DNA of 20,518 bases, from NCBI GenBank assembly GCA_038240295.1, contig JBBSDW010000045.1, positions 1 to 20,518 on the forward strand, read 5' to 3'. The number at the start of each line of letters is the position of its first letter. Within the stretch, counting starts at the first letter, position 1. Both the position numbers and the translations under genes were made by a program. The notes under the pieces were generated by a model, which saw nothing but the letters and a program-made list of their open reading frames with translations, searched no databases and was not told the origin of the DNA. This document shows, piece by piece, positions 1-6,555 of this stretch. The stretch is from JABDDM01 sp038240295. GTDB taxonomy: Bacteria > Bacteroidota > Ignavibacteria > Palsa-1295.

Positions 1-22
1 CGGGTTACACGCATCAACAGTT

Positions 23-53
23 TTTGTCCCGATAGTCGGGACCTTTCAATTTG
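23..53 (+). promoter_or_regulatory. Candidate Bacteroidota-type promoter for the small basic protein gene
   Basis: TTTG at 23-26 is followed after exactly 19 nt by TCAATTTG at 46-53. This is close to the Bacteroidota primary sigma consensus (TTTG, about 19 nt, TAnnTTTG); the only mismatch is C for A at the second base of the -7 box. The start codon at 64 is only ten bases downstream, so the message would be nearly leaderless. The spacer is almost filled by a palindrome (26-42), which could be an operator or an unrelated upstream terminator. The call rests on consensus matching alone. Confidence 0.35.
26..42. repeat. Perfect inverted repeat GTCCCGA-TAG-TCGGGAC
   Basis: Two perfect 7-base arms (26-32 and 36-42) flank a 3-base centre. 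On the + strand the stem is followed by CTTTC rather than a proper T-run, so it is at best a weak terminator for a gene to the left of the window. It may instead be an operator inside the candidate promoter, or one copy of a dispersed palindromic repeat. Confidence 0.6.
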
Positions 54-63
54 ACGTTACCAC

Positions 64-201
64 ATGAACAAGAAGACCAAAGTAGTCGCGAAGAAACATA
101 AGAAGGCCGTAGAACGCAAGAAGACGAAGACCCGCGAAGCGAAGGCTGCCGCGAAGAGCACCCGCGCAAAACGTCCGGCAACCAAGAAGGCCAGCGCTTG
201 A
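64..201 (+). CDS. Small, highly basic Lys/Ala-rich protein (45 aa), unknown function
   Basis: The ATG at 64 opens a 45-codon frame ending in TGA at 199-201. The product has 15 Lys and 4 Arg against 2 Glu, and 10 Ala, with no hydrophobic segment. It looks like an intrinsically disordered nucleic-acid-binding peptide, similar in composition to histone H1-like tails or the small extra basic proteins of ribosomes, but it carries no motif that identifies it as either. A promoter-like TTTG/TCAATTTG pair lies just upstream and a strong hairpin just downstream, so the gene appears to be its own transcription unit. No Shine-Dalgarno sequence is visible. The isolated unit and the coherent composition argue that it is real; the function is unknown. 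Confidence 0.6.
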   Translation: MNKKTKVVAKKHKKAVERKKTKTREAKAAAKSTRAKRPATKKASA

Positions 202-208
202 TCATGTG

Positions 209-249
209 ATCGGGATGGGTAAGTGCCCATCCCGATGTTGAATCTTTTT
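209..249 (+). terminator. Rho-independent terminator after the small basic gene
   Basis: A perfect 11-bp stem (209-219 with 226-236) closes a 6-nt loop TAAGTG. A run of five T (245-249) follows after eight bases, and a second run of six T lies at 254-259. The gap before the T-run is longer than ideal, but the stem is strong and GC-rich. Its presence argues against a folP start at the upstream GTG at 223, which would lie inside the hairpin. Confidence 0.65.
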
Positions 250-270
250 CGTGTTTTTTCCTCCGAACCT

Positions 271-1137
271 ATGCAGGATAACCTGGTCAGGTCGCTCCTC
301 GATAGCCTCAAACGCCCACTCATCATGGGCATCCTCAACGTAACCCCCGATTCTTTCAGCGACGGTGGTCTCTATTTTTCCTACAAATCGGCAGTCGAAC
401 GCGGACTCCAACTACTTGACGAAGGTGCTGACCTGATCGATATCGGCGGCGCATCGACCAGACCCCCAGGCAAAGATTATGGTGCAGGCGGCCTATCCGT
501 AACTCCTGAAGACGAGGCCGAGCGAATTCTACCCGTCATAAAAGCGATCCTCCAGCGCGAACCCGACGCGATCATTTCGATCGATACAACCCGAGCGATC
601 ATTGCTCGTAGAGCAGTCGAAGCAGGAGCCCAACTCGTCAACGACGTTAGCGCTGGCACCTTCGATCATGAAATGCTTGAGACCGTAAGCGACTTAGGCG
701 TCCCGATCGTCCTGATGCATGGCTACGGTCCGCACTTCGCCCAGAAGAGCATCGATGAATATTTTTACCAGGACGTTTGCCACGAAGTGTATGAATATCT
801 CGAACTGCGAATCCGCGCAGCACGAGAAGCAGGTATTGAGACGGCAAACGCCGATGTCGGCATCGGCTTCGCAAAAGGCTTCCGCGATAACCTTCTCCTG
901 ATGAAAGAACACCAAAGCTTTGAAGAGCTTGGCGTACCAATGATGTTCGGCGCCTCAAGAAAATCCTCGATCGGCAAAGCATTAGGCCGCGATACGACAC
1001 CTCAAGATCGAACCTTGGCAAGCGTCGCGGCAGCGATACATGCAGTAGGTCACGGTGCAAGAATCGTCCGTGTGCACGATGTCCGCGAGACTTTGGATGC
1101 GTTTGCGATGCTTGACGCAATCGGGAACGCATCATGA
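271..1137 (+). CDS. folP: Dihydropteroate synthase
   Basis: This cytoplasmic enzyme condenses 6-hydroxymethyl-7,8-dihydropterin diphosphate with p-aminobenzoate to form dihydropteroate in folate synthesis; it is the sulfonamide target. The 288-residue product has the family length for a TIM barrel. Visible signatures are IMGILNVTPDSFSDG (residues 18-32, DHPS signature 1), DIGGASTRPPG from residue 57, ISIDTTRA around Asp105, the LMHGYG strand, DVGIGFAKG with the pterin-site Asp, GASRKS with Lys231, and RVHDV near the C-terminus. The ATG at 271 is preferred because it gives the normal short N-terminus and clears the upstream terminator; a GTG at 223 in the same frame lies within that hairpin. 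No clear Shine-Dalgarno sequence precedes it. No other folate gene is next to it in the window. Confidence 0.96.
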   Translation: MQDNLVRSLLDSLKRPLIMGILNVTPDSFSDGGLYFSYKSAVERGLQLLDEGADLIDIGGASTRPPGKDYGAGGLSVTPEDEAERILPVIKAILQREPDAIISIDTTRAIIARRAVEAGAQLVNDVSAGTFDHEMLETVSDLGVPIVLMHGYGPHFAQKSIDEYFYQDVCHEVYEYLELRIRAAREAGIETANADVGIGFAKGFRDNLLLMKEHQSFEELGVPMMFGASRKSSIGKALGRDTTPQDRTLASVAAAIHAVGHGARIVRVHDVRETLDAFAMLDAIGNAS

Positions 1138-1296
1138 AAAGGGAGATTTGTGAATATAGCTTGAACATTCGGCGGGCAGGTTAGTCCGTTTGGGCAAAAA
1201 TGGAACTGCCACCCGATATGCGCCGTTTAGCCCCTTCTAATCCAAATTCCTGCTCGTAAAGGCTAATTTTTGTCAGTTGCGGGCTATGCTGGGTGG
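1138..1296 (+). other. Intergenic region between folP and the rpsF leader element
   Basis: No convincing gene is present. No hairpin with a T-run follows folP, so read-through into rpsF is possible. An AATTTTTG sequence at 1265-1272 resembles a Bacteroidota -7 box (TAnnTTTG) but has no TTTG at the proper distance upstream, so the rpsF promoter cannot be fixed from sequence. Confidence 0.5.
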
Positions 1297-1338
1297 GGAT
1301 TGGGCTGGGTTTGGACCCAACTCCGAGCAGCAGTATCC
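1297..1338 (+). promoter_or_regulatory. Candidate S6:S18-binding leader RNA of rpsF
   Basis: The leader can fold into an inner hairpin TGGGT/ACCCA (1306-1310 with 1315-1319, loop TTGG). On its 3' side is a bulge containing CCG (1323-1325), closed below by GC/GC (1304-1305 with 1327-1328) and possibly by GGAT/ATCC (1297-1300 with 1335-1338). A CCG bulge on the 3' side of a hairpin just before rpsF is the hallmark of the described S6:S18 autoregulatory motif, which mimics the 16S rRNA site of the complex. Here it lies about 17-30 nt before the rpsF ATG. The stems are short, so this is a candidate. Confidence 0.4.
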
Positions 1339-1355
1339 ATGGGAACAACTATATA

Positions 1356-1808
1356 ATGGCACAAGAGACACGCTACGAATCGACTTTTATCATCAAGGGC
1401 AGCCTTGATGAAGACGCACAGAACGCGATCATCGCGAAGGTAGAAGATGCCGTCACCAAGAATGGTGGCGAAATGATCGAGACCGAACGCTGGGGCCGTC
1501 GCAAGCTTGCGTACATGATCGAAAAAGAAGATCATGCGATCTATACCTCGCTCCATTTCCGCGCAGCAGGTCCCGTGATCGCGAAGCTCGAGCGCGTCTA
1601 TCAGCTCGACGAAAGTGTCGTCCGCTGGTTGACACTCGTCATGCCTGATAAGAATTTCGCATCGCGCGCAGCAATGAAGCAGCGCGTTCAGAACGTGACG
1701 GCTCGCCGTACGCTTGATGCAGCGAACGCTCTCGAAGCCGAAGAAGCAGCCGCAGCCGGCCGCGTTCGCGCTCCGAAAGAAGCTGAGGTAGTTGAAGAGG
1801 TCGATTGA
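1356..1808 (+). CDS. rpsF: 30S ribosomal protein S6
   Basis: S6 is a primary component of the small-subunit platform and binds 16S rRNA together with S18. The product has 150 residues. It opens with the typical beta strand (RYESTFIIKGSLDED), followed by GGEMIETERWGRRKLAYMIEKEDHA, which contains the conserved W-G-R-R-K-L-A-Y motif, and then the LDESVVRWLTLV strand. After about residue 105 it carries an Ala/Glu-rich tail ending EVVEEVD, within the range of S6 tails in this phylum. The ATG at 1356 is chosen because the family N-terminus begins there; the frame stays open upstream to a GTG at 1293 but that stretch is not S6-like. rpsR and ssb, which commonly follow S6, are absent: rplI comes next after 76 nt. 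Confidence 0.96.
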   Translation: MAQETRYESTFIIKGSLDEDAQNAIIAKVEDAVTKNGGEMIETERWGRRKLAYMIEKEDHAIYTSLHFRAAGPVIAKLERVYQLDESVVRWLTLVMPDKNFASRAAMKQRVQNVTARRTLDAANALEAEEAAAAGRVRAPKEAEVVEEVD

Positions 1809-1820
1809 TCTTTTGCTTTC

Positions 1821-1859
1821 GCTCGCGATGAAAAATCGCGAGCACCCAATTTTGTTTTC
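1821..1859 (+). terminator. Hairpin with T-rich tail between rpsF and rplI (attenuator-like)
   Basis: GCTCGCGAT (1821-1829) pairs perfectly with ATCGCGAGC (1835-1843) around a GAAAA loop. T-rich sequence (TTTTGTTTT, 1850-1858) follows after six bases. The geometry is that of a weak or partial terminator that could lower rplI transcription relative to rpsF, or of a processing or stability element. It sits where rpsR would be expected. Confidence 0.5.
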
Positions 1860-1884
1860 AAGTTATTAACGCACCAAGAATTCT

Positions 1885-2328
1885 ATGCAAGTTATTCTCC
1901 GCAAAGAAGTTGAAAAGCTTGGTAAAGCTGGCGAGGCCGTAACGGTCCGCGACGGTTTTGCCCGCAACTTCCTTGTGCCCCGTGGGCTCGCCTACGTGGC
2001 TACCGAAGGTGCGCTGCGTCGTATTGAAGAAGAAATGAAGCAGCGTTCGCGAGTAGTCGCTCGCGAGAAGGTTGATGCCGAAGATTTTGCAAAGCGCCTC
2101 GGCGATATTTCCGTGACGATCCCGATGAAGGTCGGCGAAGAAGACCGCCTCTATGGCTCGGTCACTTCGCAGATGCTCTCGGATTCGCTTGGCAATCAGG
2201 GCTATGCGATCGACAAGCGCTCAATCGTGCTCGATGAGCCGATCCGCACACTGGGCTCGCATGATGTCGTAGTCAAGCTCCGACATGGCGTGCAAGGCAA
2301 AGTGCGCGTCAACGTCATCGCTCAGTAA
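1885..2328 (+). CDS. rplI: 50S ribosomal protein L9
   Basis: L9 binds 23S rRNA at the base of the L1 stalk and helps keep the reading frame. The product of 147 residues has the full two-domain length. The N-terminal domain begins MQVILRKEVEKLGKAG and carries the L9 signature G-x-x-G-x4-V-x2-G-[FY]-x2-N-[FY]-L-x3-G across residues 12-32 (GKAGEAVTVRDGFARNFLVP). A charged helix (RRIEEEMKQRSRVVAREK) joins it to the C-terminal domain (DRLYGSVTSQML, LGSHDVVVKLRHGVQGKVRVNV). The ATG at 1885 matches the family start. A strong terminator follows 14 nt after the stop codon, so rpsF-rplI appears to be a closed unit. Confidence 0.97.
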   Translation: MQVILRKEVEKLGKAGEAVTVRDGFARNFLVPRGLAYVATEGALRRIEEEMKQRSRVVAREKVDAEDFAKRLGDISVTIPMKVGEEDRLYGSVTSQMLSDSLGNQGYAIDKRSIVLDEPIRTLGSHDVVVKLRHGVQGKVRVNVIAQ

Positions 2329-2342
2329 GCGAAGATTCTTTG

Positions 2343-2373
2343 AAAGAGGCGGGCAGACTACCCGCCTCTTTTC
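2343..2373 (+). terminator. Rho-independent terminator after rplI
   Basis: An 11-bp perfect stem (AAAGAGGCGGG 2343-2353 with CCCGCCTCTTT 2361-2371) surrounds a 7-nt loop. Its 3' arm runs into TTTTCTT. It is the cleanest terminator in the window and ends the ribosomal protein unit. Confidence 0.9.
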
Positions 2374-2439
2374 TTATCTATAGAACTCCCGGTTGCCCAG
2401 ACGAGGAGTTTGCGCTTTGATAGCCATTCTTTTCAAGCT

Positions 2440-3540
2440 ATGCAGTCGGAACATCAAAAGAGGATCGAGAAAGCACAGAAAGAAATGCAGCATCGTGATG
2501 TTGCATCGATGTTCATTGCTCCCGGCTCGAACCTCTTTTATCTGACAGGCATCCGCGCGATGTCAAGCGAGAGAATTTATCTCTTTCACGTCCCGGCCTC
2601 CGGCAAGCCAACGCTCCTGCTCCCAACATTCGAACGACTCGGCGCCGAAGATTCTGGCGTCGATGCAGAGATCCTCGAATGGTCGGACGCGACCGGCTCG
2701 GATGATGCCACGAAGCAACTGATCTCCGAAGCGAAGGGCGCAATGGCCGTCGACGATCAGCTTTGGAGCGCATTCCTGCTGGATCTTCAGGCGCTCACTC
2801 CGAACGCTAAATGGTCGAAAGCAAGCGAGATCATGCGAGAACTTCGCTCAAGAAAATCTCCTGAAGAAGTTCAGATCTTGCGAGAAGCTGCGGCAATCGC
2901 AGATAAAACGTTTGCCGAATTAACAGCCCAGGAATTCAGCGGACGAAAAGAAAGCGAGATCGCCTCGGAAATTCAGCGCCTGTTGATGCTCCATGGTCAG
3001 GAGAAAATGCAGTTCGGAATCGTTGGTTCAGGCGAGAACGGCGCGAAGCCGCATCATGAAGCTTCTGAGCGAGTGATCCAGCCGGGCGACGCAATCGTAC
3101 TCGATTTTGGCGGTACCTATAAGAGCTACCAGAGCGACATGACGCGCATGGCTGTCGTTAAAGGTGGAGCGCTCGATCCAGATTTCGAGAAAGTGCATGA
3201 TATTGTGAACCGTGCAAATGCTGCTGCCCATGATGCCGTGTACGTTGGGGCAAAATGCGGGGACGTTGATCACGCAGCTCGCAATGTCATCGAAGAAGCT
3301 GGCTACGGAGAATACTTCACCCATCGCACCGGACATGGAATCGGCATCGATATTCACGAGCATCCTTATATAAGACAGGGCAGCAGGGAAGTGCTCGATG
3401 AAGGGATGGCGTTTTCGATCGAACCGGGGATTTATCTGCCAGGAAGATTCGGTGTACGGATCGAAGACATCGCAGTCTGCACCGCAGCTGGCAGCGAGAA
3501 CATCAATCTCTCATCCCATGCGATCACCTTTGTTGAGTAA
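2440..3540 (+). CDS. M24 family metallopeptidase (Xaa-Pro aminopeptidase/dipeptidase type)
   Basis: This is a cytosolic dinuclear-metal peptidase expected to remove an N-terminal residue preceding proline or to split Xaa-Pro dipeptides. The first ~125 residues form a creatinase-like N-terminal domain (SNLFYLTGIRAM). The pita-bread catalytic domain follows, with all five metal ligands: Asp222 and Asp233 (DFGGTYKSYQSDMTRM), His299 (TGHGIGIDIHE), Glu328 (SIEPGIY) and Glu342 (RIEDI), plus the substrate-side PHHE at 204-207. The ATG at 2440 gives 366 residues. A TTG at 2410 in the same frame follows GAGGAG by only one base and would add ten residues. Aminopeptidase P and prolidase cannot be separated by eye. 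The engB start lies 27 nt after its stop. Confidence 0.93.
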   Translation: MQSEHQKRIEKAQKEMQHRDVASMFIAPGSNLFYLTGIRAMSSERIYLFHVPASGKPTLLLPTFERLGAEDSGVDAEILEWSDATGSDDATKQLISEAKGAMAVDDQLWSAFLLDLQALTPNAKWSKASEIMRELRSRKSPEEVQILREAAAIADKTFAELTAQEFSGRKESEIASEIQRLLMLHGQEKMQFGIVGSGENGAKPHHEASERVIQPGDAIVLDFGGTYKSYQSDMTRMAVVKGGALDPDFEKVHDIVNRANAAAHDAVYVGAKCGDVDHAARNVIEEAGYGEYFTHRTGHGIGIDIHEHPYIRQGSREVLDEGMAFSIEPGIYLPGRFGVRIEDIAVCTAAGSENINLSSHAITFVE

Positions 3541-3567
3541 CCGAGAGCCAATGGGAGCGTATTGCCT

Positions 3568-4191
3568 GTGAGACTTAATGCAGAATTCATCACGAGTGTT
3601 AGCGATTGGGCGAAACTTCCTACAGAAGGCGTACCTGAAATGGCTCTTTTGGGAAGATCGAATGTCGGGAAATCTTCGCTCATCAATGCGCTTGTCGAAC
3701 GAAAGAATCTTGCGAAGACGAGTTCAACGCCAGGCAAAACGCAGCTGCTGAATTATTTTTTGATCGACGATTCGTTTTATTTTGTCGATATGCCTGGTTA
3801 CGGTTATGCCAAGGCCGCAAAAACTTCGCGTATCGAATGGGCGAAGTTATCGCAGGAATATCTGAAACAGAGTGCGAATCTGAAGTTCGTTTTGCTGCTG
3901 ATCGATAGCCGTCACCAGGGCATCGCATCCGACGATGCAGCGATCGAGTGGCTTGCAGACGAAGATATTCCATGCTACGTCGCACTGACGAAGATCGACA
4001 AGATCAAGCAGCAGGAAGCCGCCGCGCATGAAAAGTATCTGCGAACGAAGCATCCTGAAATTCCCCACATCTTTCGGACGTCAAGCGAGACCGGCAGGGG
4101 AGTCAGAGAATTACGAAGTTTTATCGGTGCAAAAGAGTGGCTGAGTCTGGGCACAAGTGAGCTTGGGACTAACCAGGAGTCTACGCTTTAG
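3568..4191 (+). CDS. engB: Ribosome biogenesis GTP-binding protein EngB/YsxC/YihA
   Basis: This essential GTPase acts in assembly of the large ribosomal subunit. All G motifs are present: G1 GRSNVGKS (residues 29-36), G2 TPGKT (54-58), G3 DMPG (74-77, followed by YGYAK), G4 TKID (141-144) and G5 SSETG (172-176). The product is 207 residues, normal for the family. I prefer the GTG at 3568 because the start then aligns with known EngB N-termini. A TTG at 3562 is also in frame, and GGGAG at 3553-3557 could serve either. The last residues (GTSELGTNQESTL) are not conserved-looking and overlap a short engB-like echo (4174-4213). It is probably cotranscribed with the M24 peptidase. Confidence 0.95.
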   Translation: MRLNAEFITSVSDWAKLPTEGVPEMALLGRSNVGKSSLINALVERKNLAKTSSTPGKTQLLNYFLIDDSFYFVDMPGYGYAKAAKTSRIEWAKLSQEYLKQSANLKFVLLLIDSRHQGIASDDAAIEWLADEDIPCYVALTKIDKIKQQEAAAHEKYLRTKHPEIPHIFRTSSETGRGVRELRSFIGAKEWLSLGTSELGTNQESTL

Positions 4192-4213
4192 CGCGGATTT
4201 TGTTACGAGTGTT
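4174..4213 (+). pseudogene. Echo of an engB 5' end (ribosome-binding site plus ~11 codons)
   Basis: In the frame beginning at 4181 the DNA encodes LRFSADFVTSV. This lines up without gaps with the EngB N-terminus VRLNAEFITSV (3568-3600): six of eleven residues are identical and the other five are similar. The nucleotide differences over the last seven codons fall mostly at third positions, as expected of coding homology rather than chance. AGGAG at 4174-4178 sits where a ribosome-binding site would be, but the start codon position reads CTA. The frame then runs on as unrelated sequence (KKIVILHV). It may be the scar of a duplicated or exchanged engB; with so short a match, chance is not excluded. 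Confidence 0.35.
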
Positions 4214-4324
4214 AAAAAAATAGTTATTTTGCATGTCTTGGATATGTCTCACGGGGTTTTGCCTCGCACGAGCGCCAAAGCTTGCAAAATCTTTTATCCG
4301 TTTTCGAACCATCCAGAAACGAAC
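4192..4324 (+). other. Leader region of the secreted Asp-box protein gene
   Basis: This region of 133 nt has no terminator after engB. A weak Bacteroidota-like promoter can be drawn: TTTG at 4199-4202 and TATTTTG at 4225-4231, with 22 nt between them, which is longer than the usual spacing. The frame of the downstream gene is open through this region, but the sequence is not protein-like and a clean signal peptide begins only at 4325. Confidence 0.35.
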
Positions 4325-6265
4325 ATGAGAACTCGGTTACTAACGATTGTCGGCCTTTGCCTTATTTTTTGCGTCTCATCTTTGAACGCCCAATCGCGTA
4401 CTACTGCTGGTGCACCAGCGTTCGCCAGCAAAGCGGCGAGCGAATCGACCTCGAACGCTGAAAGTCGATTAGAAGAATTTTTCAATGGAAAAAGCAACCG
4501 CCTTCCTGCGTCTGTTGTCATTCCAAACTCGACGTTTGTTGGCGTATCGACCAAGTACCATACGCAGACAAATCGGGGCGCACTCCACAACATTCAGGTT
4601 GACCCCTCGAACCCAAGCAATATCCACGCGGTCATCATGGCCGCCCCAAACGTCACTGATGCTGACACCGTTGGCGGCAGCTATCCTTCGCGAAATATTT
4701 TTTATACGTTTAGCCACGATGCAGGTGTTACGTGGAGTACCCCTAAAGCAGTTTCAAGCATTCGGGCAGGCTTTCCGGACATGCTGCTTTACAAGCGCGG
4801 TTCGAATTACGTCCCAGTGATCGGTGCGCACAGATATGTTTCGGCAAGTTCGAAGGATTTCATCTCTGCGCTTTACGTTGAAATGGGTAATCCGGGTGAC
4901 GGAAATTTTAAGGAGACGCTTGCCGACCGGAATGCGACAGTCGTGATGGGTGCACGTGATATTCTCTGGCCGAGTATCGCGATCTCGCCTGATAATCAAA
5001 CGGTCTATATGGCCGCATCGCTGAATCCGTCAACGACGGACAAGAACTGGTATCCGATGGAAATCGGATCCTTCACGCTCGACGCAACCGGTTCGGCAAC
5101 GTGGAATGGCTGGAAGAATGGTCCTAATGGACCAATTGGTACAGAGGGCCAGACGTCAGCGGGCGAGTACGTTTTGAGGGTTTCGCCTTCTGGTAAACTT
5201 GGTGTCGCTTGGGACAACTACGATGTTGCCGACCAGGATCTTGGACTCTACTTCGCGGAATCCAAGGACGCAGGTGTGACCTGGGTCTCGAATTACCAGC
5301 CGATTTGGAAGACCCTCGATCTTAGCTCCACCGCGACCGATGGGACCAATGTGTTCCTGCAGCCTACAAACGGCCTCGATATGTTTTATGATGGTGAATC
5401 GGTTAAGCTTGTCACCGCCATGATGCAGGATGCAGAGCTTTCTTCGAATAACGTCTATCTACCAAACTCCGGAGGAATTGCTTTTTGGAATGGTGACACC
5501 AATTCTCAGGCGACCTTCCTGCTTAGCCGCATATGGACCGGATCTCTCGATACTGGCTCGTTTCCACTTTGGAATACCGGCTTATTTGAACCACAGGGCA
5601 CTGTGGGAGTCGTGTACCCAACCATCGGTCGTTCAACCATCCCGGGTAAGTGGAGCGTTTTTTATCAGGGTTGGCAGAATGATCTCGAACAGGTCAATGA
5701 CACTCTGATCTATCCGTATAGCGGTATCTATGAAATGCGCACCACGGATAATGGTGCGACTTGGTCCAAAAACGCGCCGGTGCTCGAGAACAATGCTGAT
5801 GGCACCGGTCTGAAAGTAGACTATCGGTTTCCTGAAGTCTCAACATTCAACCCGACGGTCGCAGAGAATTTCGCCTATAATATGATGTATGCTGCTGACA
5901 CGGCTGCCGGTCTATTCGAAAACGCCGGCTTCCCGGGATTCGATGAGGTTGGCTGGTATTACAAGCCAATTCTCACGGCCGGTGTTGCTCAGTCTCAGCC
6001 AACTTCATTCTCGCTCGCGCAGAACTATCCGAACCCGTTCAACCCTTCGACGACGATCAAGTTTAATCTTGTGAAATCGGCGAATGTTGAACTCACGGTG
6101 ACGGATGTGCTCGGACGGACGGTTGCGACGCTGTTGAACAAGCAGGTCGCTGCTGGTCAGCATAGTGTGAAGTTCGATGCGACTTCGATTTCGAGTGGAG
6201 TTTATTCGTACACGATGAAAGCGAACGGTCAATCGTATACTCAGAGAATGGTATTGTCGAAATAG
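4325..6265 (+). CDS. Secreted Asp-box (BNR/sialidase-fold) protein with T9SS type A sorting domain
   Basis: The predicted product of 646 residues starts with a signal peptide (MRTRLLTIVGLCLIFCVSSLNAQ, cut after Ala/Gln near residue 23). Three Asp-boxes, S/T-x-D-x-G-x-x-W, are visible: SHDAGVTW (130-137), SKDAGVTW (313-320) and TTDNGATW (473-480). This indicates a beta-propeller of the sialidase/BNR type; the catalytic Arg triad of true sialidases cannot be confirmed by eye. From about residue 560 comes a type A C-terminal sorting domain (SLAQNYPNPFNP, then DVLGRTVATLL, SSGVYSYTMKANG and a final VLSK), which directs export by T9SS and attachment to, or release from, the cell surface. The ATG at 4325 is chosen because it heads the signal peptide. 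A terminator follows the stop codon. Substrate and role are unknown. Confidence 0.88.
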   Translation: MRTRLLTIVGLCLIFCVSSLNAQSRTTAGAPAFASKAASESTSNAESRLEEFFNGKSNRLPASVVIPNSTFVGVSTKYHTQTNRGALHNIQVDPSNPSNIHAVIMAAPNVTDADTVGGSYPSRNIFYTFSHDAGVTWSTPKAVSSIRAGFPDMLLYKRGSNYVPVIGAHRYVSASSKDFISALYVEMGNPGDGNFKETLADRNATVVMGARDILWPSIAISPDNQTVYMAASLNPSTTDKNWYPMEIGSFTLDATGSATWNGWKNGPNGPIGTEGQTSAGEYVLRVSPSGKLGVAWDNYDVADQDLGLYFAESKDAGVTWVSNYQPIWKTLDLSSTATDGTNVFLQPTNGLDMFYDGESVKLVTAMMQDAELSSNNVYLPNSGGIAFWNGDTNSQATFLLSRIWTGSLDTGSFPLWNTGLFEPQGTVGVVYPTIGRSTIPGKWSVFYQGWQNDLEQVNDTLIYPYSGIYEMRTTDNGATWSKNAPVLENNADGTGLKVDYRFPEVSTFNPTVAENFAYNMMYAADTAAGLFENAGFPGFDEVGWYYKPILTAGVAQSQPTSFSLAQNYPNPFNPSTTIKFNLVKSANVELTVTDVLGRTVATLLNKQVAAGQHSVKFDATSISSGVYSYTMKANGQSYTQRMVLSK

Positions 6266-6277
6266 GTGTTGGGTGGC

Positions 6278-6318
6278 CCGGCTAAGGATGAACGTCTTTA
6301 GCCGGCGCTTCCTTTTTT
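6278..6318 (+). terminator. Rho-independent terminator after the T9SS cargo gene
   Basis: CCGGCTAA (6278-6285) pairs with TTAGCCGG (6298-6305) around a 12-nt loop. Six T (6313-6318) follow seven bases after the stem. The hairpin begins 12 nt after the stop codon, so the cargo gene is probably monocistronic. Confidence 0.75.
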
Positions 6319-6555
6319 GTTCTTTTGGTCGGTCCGTAACCGGCCGTCTCGCTACGAGCTGATCCCACGATCGGTCATTCTTGCGACTAACGCCCAAGTT
6401 GTGTGTTCAAGAACCAGAGGATTCCATCGGTAGTGGGCACGAAGCCTTCTCGCCGGGACCAAAAGCCGCCACTTGCCGTGGCAAAATAGTCCGCGCTTCG
6501 GGCGCGAAAAAAGTGTGTGTTCGGTGTGTTAACCTACGTACTCGTTAGCTTTACG
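6319..6555 (+). other. Long leader region of the TonB-dependent receptor gene with three small hairpins
   Basis: This 237-nt non-coding stretch has three short hairpins: GGTCGGT/ACCGGCC at 6327-6333 and 6339-6345 (one G-T pair), GCCAC/GTGGC at 6468-6472 and 6478-6482, and CGCGC/GCGCG at 6492-6496 and 6502-6506 with loop TTCGG. The last is followed by an A-run and lies 49 nt before the receptor start. No Bacteroidota promoter with proper spacing and no known riboswitch core was recognised. It may simply contain the promoter and 5' leader of the receptor operon. Confidence 0.4.

Noticed and set aside
223..270. Upstream GTG start for folP at 223.
   Set aside because: It lies inside the terminator hairpin 209-236 and adds 16 residues not typical of the family; the ATG at 271 gives a normal start.
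647..1168. Antisense frame of 173 codons opposite folP.
   Set aside because: It is a composition-driven shadow of a well-supported gene; the product is Arg/Ser/Leu-rich with no domain.
4157..4324. N-terminal extension of the Asp-box protein starting inside engB.
   Set aside because: It would put 56 non-secretory residues before a clear signal peptide at 4325 and overlap engB. The open frame is better explained by an engB-like echo and chance.
6440..6510. Possible cobalamin riboswitch before the TonB-dependent receptor (a GCCACTT sequence and nearby hairpins).
   Set aside because: Only a partial resemblance to the GCCACT box exists. The other conserved B12-riboswitch segments, including the GGGAA and AGTCAGGAGACC-like parts, are absent.
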